The position numbers and the translations under genes are program-made. The notes beneath the pieces were generated by a model. That model was given only the letters and a program-made list of their open reading frames with translations. It did no database searches and was not told where the DNA came from. This document shows, in pieces, positions 35,112-42,552 of a stretch of 64,000 nt of DNA (its first letter is position 1; each line of letters opens with the position of its first letter). This DNA is from Chryseobacterium sp. 52. GTDB lineage: Bacteria; Bacteroidota; Bacteroidia; Flavobacteriales; Weeksellaceae. Location of the stretch: NCBI RefSeq assembly GCF_002754245.1, contig NZ_PEEX01000001.1:4630001-4694000 (forward strand), given 5' to 3'.

Positions 35112-36596
35112 ATGAATTCAGAAAGCGATTTTATCAAAACGGTTTTCGGGCTTAAGCTCAAGCAGCTGAGACAAAAGAAAAACTGGTCTCTACAGGATCT
35201 TGCAGTAAAGACCGGTCTGTCAAAGTCTTATTTAAATGAAATTGAAAACGGAAAAAAATATCCGAAGCATGATAAAATCATTCAGCTTTCAGAATCGCTG
35301 AGCTGTACTTTTGATGAATTGGTTTCCACGAAACTTGATAAAAGTTTAGCTCCCTTCAACGAAATTCTTCAGTCGGATTTCTTTAAAGAAGTCCCGTTGG
35401 ATCTCTTTGGCATCAGCAAAAACAACCTTATCAGCATTATCAGTGATGCTCCTAAAAAAGTAACCGCTTTCATCAATGCCCTGATTGAGATTTCACAGAA
35501 TTATAATTTAGGAAAAGAACGTTTTTATTTTGCCGTATTGCGATCTTTTCAAGAACTGTACGATAATCATTTTCCAGAAATAGAGGAAAAAACAGTAGAA
35601 TTTATTAAAGAAAACGGTCTGGATATCAGCAAAGATCTGAGGGCTTCTGTTTTAGAAAAAATTCTTATTGAAAAGTTTCATTACACCATCAGATCTGAGG
35701 ATTTTGAACAGTTTGGAACATTGGACAACCTACGTTCCCTCTTTATTCCCGAACAGAAACTCTTACTTTTAAATCAAAAACTTGAAAAAGACCAAAGAAC
35801 ATTTATTCTGGCCAAAGAAATAGGATTCAATGTTTTGGAATTAAAAATCCGTCCGAATACTTATTCATGGCTGGATTTTGGAAGTTTTGAGGAAATTCTG
35901 AACAATTTTTACGCTTCTTATTTCGCCGGAGCTTTATTGATTTCAAAGAAACAAGCTCTTGAAAAAACATCGGAATTTCTTCTCCAGCATACATGGGAAC
36001 CAAAGAGTTTTGAGGAGCTGATCGAAAGTTTTACAGATTCCCCTGAAACTTTTTATTACCGACTCACCAACCTGCTTTCTTCTGAACTGGGGATCAAAGA
36101 TTTATTTTACCTGTGCCTGGTCAAGAAAAAGAGTTCAGACAAAATCCAGATCTTAAAAGAGCTTCATCTGAACCACCAGCAAGCCCCGCATGCCAATGCT
36201 ATGAATGAGCACTACTGCAGAAGATGGATTGCAGTAAAAAACCTCCATCATCTGAAGGAGAATGAAACGCTTACAGATGCTCAGATCTCTCATTACAAGG
36301 ATCAGGGAGTAAGCTATCTTGTGATTTCAACTTCACAGAAAAATCCGTTTTCTGACGGAAGCAACAGAAGCTACTGCCTTGGAATATTACTGAACACTCA
36401 GACCATTAAAAAGATTGGTTTTATAAAATCTCCAACTTTAAAAACAGTCAATGTAGGAGTTACGTGCGAATCGTGCAGTATTCCGGATTGTGAAGTGAGG
36501 CAGGCCCCGCCGGTACGGCTGGAAAAGGAACATTTTAACCTGAGTATGAAGAACGCGATTGAGAAGATCAGAAAACAAATGACGATTGATAGTTGA
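35112..36596 (+). CDS. XRE/DUF2083 acyl-metabolism regulator, likely glyoxylate-shunt regulator
   Basis: This 494-residue regulator starts with a Cro/CI helix-turn-helix (~8-65: LKQLRQKKNWSLQDLAVKTG; GLSKSYLNEIENGKKYPKH). The middle has an IrrE/ImmA-like segment, and the C-terminus the DUF2083 Cys cluster CESCSIPDCEVRQAPP. This is the short-chain fatty acyl regulator architecture (RamB, PrpC-type), known to control isocitrate lyase and propionate genes. Being divergent from aceB with two shared half-site dyads between them makes aceBA the likely target. The ATG at 35112 is used; the frame back to 35076 would run through the operator. The stop lies in a heptamer repeat. Confidence 0.85.
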   Translation: MNSESDFIKTVFGLKLKQLRQKKNWSLQDLAVKTGLSKSYLNEIENGKKYPKHDKIIQLSESLSCTFDELVSTKLDKSLAPFNEILQSDFFKEVPLDLFGISKNNLISIISDAPKKVTAFINALIEISQNYNLGKERFYFAVLRSFQELYDNHFPEIEEKTVEFIKENGLDISKDLRASVLEKILIEKFHYTIRSEDFEQFGTLDNLRSLFIPEQKLLLLNQKLEKDQRTFILAKEIGFNVLELKIRPNTYSWLDFGSFEEILNNFYASYFAGALLISKKQALEKTSEFLLQHTWEPKSFEELIESFTDSPETFYYRLTNLLSSELGIKDLFYLCLVKKKSSDKIQILKELHLNHQQAPHANAMNEHYCRRWIAVKNLHHLKENETLTDAQISHYKDQGVSYLVISTSQKNPFSDGSNRSYCLGILLNTQTIKKIGFIKSPTLKTVNVGVTCESCSIPDCEVRQAPPVRLEKEHFNLSMKNAIEKIRKQMTIDS

Positions 36597-36641
36597 TAGT
36601 TGATAGTTGATAGTTGATAGTTGATAGTTGATAGTTGATAG
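36586..36641 (+). repeat. Eight tandem copies of TTGATAG
   Basis: Eight perfect 7-base units run from 36586 to 36641. The regulator gene ends within copy 2 (TGA at 36594-36596). The unit has stops in several frames, so copy-number change would alter only the last residues. Confidence 0.95.
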
Positions 36642-36705
36642 TTGCAAAATTAAAGCTTCTATATCTAACCTTTATTTTCTATCTTCTTATTTTAAAAAAA
36701 CACAC

Positions 36706-37359
36706 ATGATACTAGATTTATTTTTCCCCAACCGCTGTATTCATTGCAGCCGGATTATCGATGCAGATCTTTTAGTCTGCGATTTATGTTTTGAACAAAT
36801 CCATTTTACCCACTTTGATTATTTGAGTGAAAATATCATCAAAGAAAGGTGCAGACTCCTCTTTCCGGTTGAGAAGACGTATGCTCTGATGAAATTTGAA
36901 CAAGATGGGTTAAGCCGGAAACTCATCCATGAACTGAAATACAAAAGCCGGGAAACCGCCGGAAAAACTCTTGCCCAATGGACCGCAGAACGTCTGGATT
37001 TCAAAGATGAAAAACCTGACGTATTGGTATCTGTTCCGCTTCATCCGAAAAAATTAAAAGAAAGAGGTTACAATCAGCTGCATTTATTCACAGAGACTCT
37101 CTCAGAGTTATACCACATTCCGTTTGAACATGAATTAGTTCAAAGAAATCATTATTCAAAAGCACAGGCTCTAAAAGATAAGAAACACCGGCTGGATACA
37201 GTGAATCCTTTTTCTCTTTCAAAACCAGTCTCCGGAAAGCATATTCTTTTGGTTGATGATGTTTTCACGACAGGAAATACGGTATCATCTATTGCATGGG
37301 AAATTTTGAATGCCGGAGATAATAAAGTGAGTGTTTTGGTGATGGCGGTGGATGTGTAG
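36706..37359 (+). CDS. ComF family phosphoribosyltransferase-like protein
   Basis: This 217-residue ComF homologue has a short N-terminal zinc motif (RCIHC ... VCDLC, Cys pairs ~11-30) and a PRPP-binding loop ILLVDDVFTTGNTVSS (~180-195). It also has VSVPLHPKKLKERGYNQ. ComF proteins are needed for DNA uptake in competent bacteria; the enzymatic activity is not known. The start is the ATG at 36706 (MILDLFFPNRCIHC); the longer frame begins inside the heptamer repeat. Confidence 0.87.
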   Translation: MILDLFFPNRCIHCSRIIDADLLVCDLCFEQIHFTHFDYLSENIIKERCRLLFPVEKTYALMKFEQDGLSRKLIHELKYKSRETAGKTLAQWTAERLDFKDEKPDVLVSVPLHPKKLKERGYNQLHLFTETLSELYHIPFEHELVQRNHYSKAQALKDKKHRLDTVNPFSLSKPVSGKHILLVDDVFTTGNTVSSIAWEILNAGDNKVSVLVMAVDV

Positions 37360-37517
37360 GAGTTTGAGCGTTTCGGGATGCATATTTTAAGGTGCGGGTT
37401 ATCATCTTGTCTTTGTGTCCAGACACTCAATCTCTTAGCCCTACACCCTAAAAGTTATAAAACACTCATTGCCACAGACTCAATTCTTTTTACTAATTTT
37501 CCGGCAAACTATTGATC

Positions 37518-38207
37518 ATGAAAAATCTGCTTTTGCTGCACGGCGCATTGGGACACAGTGACATTTTTAAGCCTTATGAAAAGGAGCTGTCAAAATATTT
37601 TACTATCCATACGCTTTTATTCTCAGGACACGGAAATACGGAGATTCCTGAAAACGGCATCAGTATTGAAAAATATGCTGAAGAGTTAAAAAATTATCTA
37701 GATGAAGAAGATTTAAAGGACGTTTATATTTTCGGCCACAGCATGGGAGGTTACGCAGCACTTTGTTGTGCTTTACAGCATCCGGAAAGAATTGATTCCA
37801 TTATGACCTTAGGCACAAAATTCGACTGGACTGAGGAGCAGGCTTTAAAGGAAAGTAAAATGCTTGACCCGGAAACTATTCTTCTGAAAATCCCCAAATA
37901 TGCTGAACAGCTGGAAAATCAGCATGGTACAAAATGGAAAGAGCTACTTCCTGCCATTGCAAAAATGATGGTTTCGCTGGGGAAAAATCCGCCACTGAAC
38001 GAAAGCAGTCTTTGGGCTATAAATATTCCTGTACAAATTATGACGGGAGATAAAGACAATATGGTCAGTATAGAAGAAAGTATAAGTGCTTACCGCAGTA
38101 TCCCCAATGCAAAATTGGCCATACTTCCGGATACCAAGCATCCTATGGAAAAAGTACGGCCCAATTTATTATTTGATCTGATGAAAGATTTCTGGAATCT
38201 CTCTTAA
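37518..38207 (+). CDS. Alpha/beta hydrolase
   Basis: This 229-residue alpha/beta hydrolase has the oxyanion region LLLLHGALGHSDIF (~4-17), the nucleophile elbow GHSMGGYAAL (Ser ~76), an Asp in MTGDKDNMV and a catalytic His in DTKHPMEK. It lacks a signal peptide and probably acts in the cytosol on an ester or thioester of unknown identity. The start is the ATG at 37518; a TTG six bases upstream is less likely. It is convergent with upp, 1 bp between stops. Confidence 0.85.
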   Translation: MKNLLLLHGALGHSDIFKPYEKELSKYFTIHTLLFSGHGNTEIPENGISIEKYAEELKNYLDEEDLKDVYIFGHSMGGYAALCCALQHPERIDSIMTLGTKFDWTEEQALKESKMLDPETILLKIPKYAEQLENQHGTKWKELLPAIAKMMVSLGKNPPLNESSLWAINIPVQIMTGDKDNMVSIEESISAYRSIPNAKLAILPDTKHPMEKVRPNLLFDLMKDFWNLS

Positions 38208-38208
38208 T

Positions 38209-38862
38209 TTATCGTTGAAGTTTTTCGCCGTAACTTAAATCTCCGGCATCACCAAGTCCTGGTGTGATGTATCCTTTTGAAGTTAATCCTTCATCAATAG
38301 CTCCCACCCATATTTTTGCATCAGGATAAGCTTTTTCGATGGTTTCAACTCCCTGTCTGGAAGCGATTGCAGCAACAATATGCAGCTGAGTAGGCGTTCC
38401 GTTGGTTAAAAGGTCTTTGATGGCTTCAATTAAAGAGGCTCCTGTCGCCAGCATCGGATCGGCTACAATTAATGGTCTTCCTTCGATACTCGGACAGGTA
38501 AGATAATCCTGTTTGATAGAGAAGTAATCATTGGCATCGTGCTTTCTGTAGGCTGCAACAAAACCGCAGTCTGCTCTGTCCAGATAGCTCAGAATCCCTT
38601 CAAATAAAGGCACTCCCGCTCTCAGAATCGTAGTAATTACAGGCTGAACTGCAATTTCCTGAACTTTGATTTTATCTAATGGAGTCTGGATCTCTACTTC
38701 TTTATATTCTAAACCTTTACTGATTTCAAAAGCTGCAATTTCACCAATACGTTCCATATTTCTACGGAATCTCATTCTGTCATGCTGGATGTCTATATTC
38801 CTAAGCTCATTGATCCAGGAGTTTACTAAAGAAAATTGTTTTGACAATACAATTGTATTCAT
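38209..38862 (-). CDS. upp: Uracil phosphoribosyltransferase
   Basis: This 217-residue enzyme makes UMP from uracil and PRPP for pyrimidine salvage. It has the PRPP loop PLIVADPMLATGASLIEAI (~130-148), TTILRAGVPLFEG and the uracil-binding GLTSKGYITPGLGDAGD near the C-terminus. The stop is 1 bp from the end of the convergent hydrolase gene, so there is no room for a terminator between them. Confidence 0.94.
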   Translation of the reverse strand: MNTIVLSKQFSLVNSWINELRNIDIQHDRMRFRRNMERIGEIAAFEISKGLEYKEVEIQTPLDKIKVQEIAVQPVITTILRAGVPLFEGILSYLDRADCGFVAAYRKHDANDYFSIKQDYLTCPSIEGRPLIVADPMLATGASLIEAIKDLLTNGTPTQLHIVAAIASRQGVETIEKAYPDAKIWVGAIDEGLTSKGYITPGLGDAGDLSYGEKLQR

Positions 38863-38910
38863 TATTCTGAAAAAACTTTTTATTTACACTATTAACTTTA
38901 ATATGAATAA

Positions 38911-38940
38911 AATCCCTCTTAGAAAAATCTAAAAGGGATT
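38911..38940. terminator. Terminator after der
   Basis: A 13-bp stem with one mismatch (38911-38923 with 38928-38940) sits 4 bp beyond the der stop. Confidence 0.7.
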
Positions 38941-38944
38941 ATTT

Positions 38945-40255
38945 TTATTTCTGTCTGAAATACACTTCAATAGGAACTCCGGTAAACCCGAATTGCTTCC
39001 TCAATTGGTTTTCAGTAAATCTTTTATATGGCTCTTTTACGTACTGAGGCAGGTTACAGAAAAATACAAACTGTGGTGACGGCGTTGGAAGCTGCACACA
39101 GTATTTAATTTTAATATATTTTCCTTTGTTGGCTGGTGGCGGAGTCTGTTCAAAAATAGGAAGCATTACTTCATTCAGTTTTGAAGTTTTAATCTTCTTT
39201 TTACGGTCTTCATACACAACCATTGCCATTTCTACCGCTTTCAAAATTCTCTGCTTCGTTAATGCTGAAACAAAAAGAATTGGAATATCACTGAACTGAC
39301 CGATCTTCTCTTTAATTGAGTTTTCAAAATCTCTGACAGTATTGGTCTTCTTATCTTCAATAAGATCCCACTTATTCACAACAATAACAATCCCTTTTCT
39401 GTTCTTCTGTGCCAAACCGAAAATATTCATATCCTGAGATTCCCATCCAAGCGTTGCATCAACCATGATGATCACTACATCTGAAAATTCGATAGAACGA
39501 ATAGATCTCATTACAGAATAGAATTCCAAATCTTCATTTACTTTAGATTTTCTTCTCATTCCGGCAGTATCAACCAAAACAAACTCGTGTCCGAATTTAT
39601 TATAAAGTGTCTGGATACTATCTCTTGTTGTCCCTGCAATATCCGTTACGATATTTCTTTCAACATCAAGTAAGGCATTTGTTAAAGTAGATTTACCAAC
39701 ATTGGGACGACCTGCGATTGTAATTTTAGGCAATCCTTCGAATGGATCTTTATAATCTGTCGTAGGGAAATCTTTAACGATATCATCTAAAACCTCACCT
39801 GTTCCAGAACCTGTAGCAGAAGATAAAGTGTAATATTTTTCAATTCCTAACTGATAGAATTCGGTAGCGTTTATTTCTTCTTTAGCAGAATCTACTTTGT
39901 TAATAACGATATAAACAGGTTTGTTTGCTCTTCTCAGAAGCTCGTGAATTTCGTAATCTGTATCGGTAAGGCCTTCTTCTACATTCATCATAAAAATGAT
40001 AGAAGTAGCTTCATCTATTGCCAGCTGTACCTGCTTACGGATTTCTTCTTCAAAAATATCATCCGTTCCTACATCATATCCGCCGGTATCTATAACTGTA
40101 AAATCTACCCCGTTCCAGTCAGATTTCCCGTAATGACGGTCTCTGGTAACACCAGCCGTAGAATCTACGATGGCTTCTCTTCTTTCTAGTAAACGGTTAA
40201 AAAGTGTGGATTTTCCTACGTTGGGACGCCCAACGATTGCAACAATATTTGACAT
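38945..40255 (-). CDS. der: Ribosome biogenesis GTPase Der
   Basis: This 436-residue GTPase has two tandem G domains, with G1 loops GRPNVGKSTLFNRL (~8-21) and GRPNVGKSTLTNAL (~180-193). The G3 motifs are DTGGYD and DTAGMRR, the G4 motifs NKVDS and NKWDL. The C-terminal KH-like domain (~350-436) ends VPIEVYFRQK. Der assists assembly of the 50S subunit. Family length and order are normal. Confidence 0.96.
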   Translation of the reverse strand: MSNIVAIVGRPNVGKSTLFNRLLERREAIVDSTAGVTRDRHYGKSDWNGVDFTVIDTGGYDVGTDDIFEEEIRKQVQLAIDEATSIIFMMNVEEGLTDTDYEIHELLRRANKPVYIVINKVDSAKEEINATEFYQLGIEKYYTLSSATGSGTGEVLDDIVKDFPTTDYKDPFEGLPKITIAGRPNVGKSTLTNALLDVERNIVTDIAGTTRDSIQTLYNKFGHEFVLVDTAGMRRKSKVNEDLEFYSVMRSIRSIEFSDVVIIMVDATLGWESQDMNIFGLAQKNRKGIVIVVNKWDLIEDKKTNTVRDFENSIKEKIGQFSDIPILFVSALTKQRILKAVEMAMVVYEDRKKKIKTSKLNEVMLPIFEQTPPPANKGKYIKIKYCVQLPTPSPQFVFFCNLPQYVKEPYKRFTENQLRKQFGFTGVPIEVYFRQK

Positions 40256-40510
40256 AAAAATGTTTAATAAATGAAATTATTAATGGGTTTCTCCAACTTT
40301 TGGAGCCCAATTTTTTGCAAAGATAAGATTTTATTATTTAGTTACTGAAAAAGTACTGTACATGAAATTGTTTTCCACCCTATTACTCCACCTTCTATTT
40401 GATTAAAAATCATACAATTATAGATAAACACTACTTTTTTACGATTAATCTGCAAGAAAATATTTTTTTCAATCAAATATTTTTTATAATTTCGCGCCAC
40501 CAAAATAAAC

Positions 40511-40581
40511 AGACCCATGGTGTAACGGTAGCACTCTGGTTTTTGGTACCATCAGTTGGGGTTCGAATCCCTGTGGGTCTA
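40511..40581 (+). tRNA. tRNA-Gln (TTG)
   Basis: The acceptor stem AGACCCA (40511-40517) pairs with TGGGTCT (40574-40580), discriminator A. The D arm is GTGTAACGGTAGCAC, the anticodon loop ttTTGgt (anticodon 40543-40545) and the T loop TTCGAAT. The outer anticodon-stem pair is a C-T mismatch (40536/40552). No CCA is encoded. Confidence 0.93.
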
Positions 40582-40907
40582 CAAACTATCCTTTTTTAAG
40601 GGTGGTTTTTTTATTTTATAATACCTGTTATTTTCAAAAATTATCTCTGCATAATATATATTTTCACTAATCATTGCACTCCCCTCTCAGAAACCAATTA
40701 TAATACGACACGTTCTGTCGTTGTCTCCGTATATCTTTGTCAGAATAAATTTAATGATCAGTAAACCAGTGGTTAAAATTATATGTCAGGCTATATTAAG
40801 GATACAATAATATTCACGTATCATAGACTTAGCGTTGCTTTGTATTGTTAAATAGTGTTAAATTCGCAGCGCTTTATATAAAAACTAATATTTAAATACA
40901 CAAACAG
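40582..40907. other. Non-coding leader region of the Rhs operon
   Basis: 326 bp contain no gene. TATCTTTG at 40732-40739 matches the -7 box but lacks a good -33, and would give a leader of about 160 bases. The rest is AT-rich without clear hairpins. Confidence 0.35.
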
Positions 40908-42539
40908 ATGAAGAGAATCTATTCTGGTGCATGTATTCTATGTACCATTCTTGGGCTTTCTGCCCAGGAAGTATTATGGCAGAAAGATATCAAATCCAGT
41001 ACGCAGGATTTTCTAAGCCAGGTGACCACCACCATCGATCAGCAATACCTTATCACAGGGAGCTCGATCCAAACCCAGAAACTTTCAACGGAAAATAAAC
41101 AAAACAACGGCTACGATTTTCATTTGGTAAAACTGAACCAACAGGGCGATCAGGTCTGGGAAAAATACTTTTCAGGAAATAACCATGATTACCTTTCTGC
41201 TTCCGTAGCCACACAAGAAGGCGGATTTCTGTTAGCCGGAACCTCTTACTCAGGAAAAGGACTCGATAAAAAAGAAGACTCCAAAGGCGGATCAGATATC
41301 TGGCTGATCAGACTCAATGAATTTGGGGACGAAATTTGGCAGAAAACATTAGGGACATCTTCTGACGAAGAAGCCAGATCTGTCATTCAAAGTACAGATC
41401 TTGGATTCTTTGTGGCAGGCAATGTTCAGAACTCTTCTAAAGGCTATGGTTCCAAAGATGTTTTAATCACCAGACTGGATAAAAATGGGAAAATTATTTC
41501 CGAAACTATCTTAGGCGGAAAAGGTCTGGATGAAGTAGAGAAAATGATTCCTACACGTGATGGCGGAGCCTTATTGGGTGTCTATTCCAGAAGTTCTGAA
41601 GTTCGGGTTCCTGCATCCACAGACAAGACTACTGCAGCAACTCTTTATCCTGTATCACGCACCCAGAAATCCACCGAAAACTTCGGAGAAGGCGATTACT
41701 GGATCGTGAAGCTTAACAAAGACGGAAAAGTGGAATGGGAAAAGAACTTTGGAGGAAAAGGAGACGATCATATCAGAACACTGGCTTTAACATCAGCGGG
41801 ATATATCATTGGTGGAGAATCCAGATCCGAAAGATCCGGAAATAAAACCGTTGGCATAGAAGAGGGCACAGACCTATGGCTTATCTCTCTAAATGAAAGA
41901 GGCGAAGAGATCTGGCAGAAATCCTACAATTTCAAAAACAGGGATATTTTAATGGGGATGAGTGTTATTCAGAGCCAGGATTCAAGAGCCAAGAACCAGG
42001 ACCTGACCAAAGGAATTTTACTGGGAGGTTACACCCAAGCAGAAGGCAGTCCTTCGTCTTCGCTCAGGATGGAGACTGATGATGAAAAGTTTTGGATGCT
42101 GTATCTGGATCAGGATGGAAATGAGCAGTGGAGAAAACATGTGAAAGGGGAAACTTCTAAAAAGCAGGAAAGACTATCAGATATTAAGCTGAATAGAGAT
42201 GGCTCCATTATTCTGGCAGGAACAAGCGCAGAGGAACTTGGAAAAGAGAACTGGAAGATTGTAAAGCTGGGAGACAGTCAGATTAACAAACTAATCGAAA
42301 AACAGGACATCAAGATCTATCCGAATCCGGTATCAGACTATGCTTACGTGGAAATAGGGTTTGATTTTAAAGAAGCTGATATTCTGCTGTATGATATGGG
42401 CGGAAGACAGCTTCAGAGCTTGAAAACTAAGAATAAAGTAACGAAGATTAACACCCAGAATCTGATTCAGGGGGCTTATCTGGTGACGATAAAAACTGAC
42501 ACCAATAAAACAGCAAATGCTAAACTGATCAAGAAATAA
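40908..42539 (+). CDS. T9SS-tailed WxK-repeat protein, first gene of the Rhs operon
   Basis: This 543-residue protein has a signal peptide (~1-19, ending TILGLSAQ) and many ~50-residue repeats of the type 'D-WL-x-LNxxGxExWxKxxGG' (e.g. DIWLIRLNEFGDEIWQK; DYWIVKLNKDGKVEWEKN), which suggests a beta-propeller. The C-terminal ~80 residues (IKIYPNPVSDYAYVEIGF ... LIQGAYLVTIKT) are a T9SS sorting domain. The next gene starts 13 bp later. It is probably displayed on the surface with the Rhs proteins, perhaps as an adhesin or carrier. Two short repeat insertions lie inside it (41969-42004 and 42050-42074). Confidence 0.8.
   Translation: MKRIYSGACILCTILGLSAQEVLWQKDIKSSTQDFLSQVTTTIDQQYLITGSSIQTQKLSTENKQNNGYDFHLVKLNQQGDQVWEKYFSGNNHDYLSASVATQEGGFLLAGTSYSGKGLDKKEDSKGGSDIWLIRLNEFGDEIWQKTLGTSSDEEARSVIQSTDLGFFVAGNVQNSSKGYGSKDVLITRLDKNGKIISETILGGKGLDEVEKMIPTRDGGALLGVYSRSSEVRVPASTDKTTAATLYPVSRTQKSTENFGEGDYWIVKLNKDGKVEWEKNFGGKGDDHIRTLALTSAGYIIGGESRSERSGNKTVGIEEGTDLWLISLNERGEEIWQKSYNFKNRDILMGMSVIQSQDSRAKNQDLTKGILLGGYTQAEGSPSSSLRMETDDEKFWMLYLDQDGNEQWRKHVKGETSKKQERLSDIKLNRDGSIILAGTSAEELGKENWKIVKLGDSQINKLIEKQDIKIYPNPVSDYAYVEIGFDFKEADILLYDMGGRQLQSLKTKNKVTKINTQNLIQGAYLVTIKTDTNKTANAKLIKK
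41969..42004 (+). repeat. Repetitive 'gagccaaga' wording inside a gene
   Basis: The stretch cagagccaggattcaagagc and what follows resembles degenerate flavobacterial spacer repeats, and is read in frame as SQDSRAKNQD within a poorly conserved loop. Confidence 0.4.
42050..42074 (+). repeat. Single arm of the dispersed repeat inside a gene
   Basis: This arm matches the inverted repeat at 17149-17212 except at about four bases of 25 and is translated as SPSSSLRME between two WxK repeats. Confidence 0.6.
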
Positions 42540-42552
42540 AATACAAATACTC

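Noticed and set aside
36586..36641. Possible CRISPR-like or short direct repeat array
   Set aside because: The unit is 7 bases with no spacers; it is a simple tandem repeat. No cas genes are present.
40585..40615. Possible terminator after tRNA-Gln (ccttttttaagg, then T-run)
   Set aside because: The stem is only 4 bp; a T-rich stretch is there but the hairpin is too weak to list as a feature.
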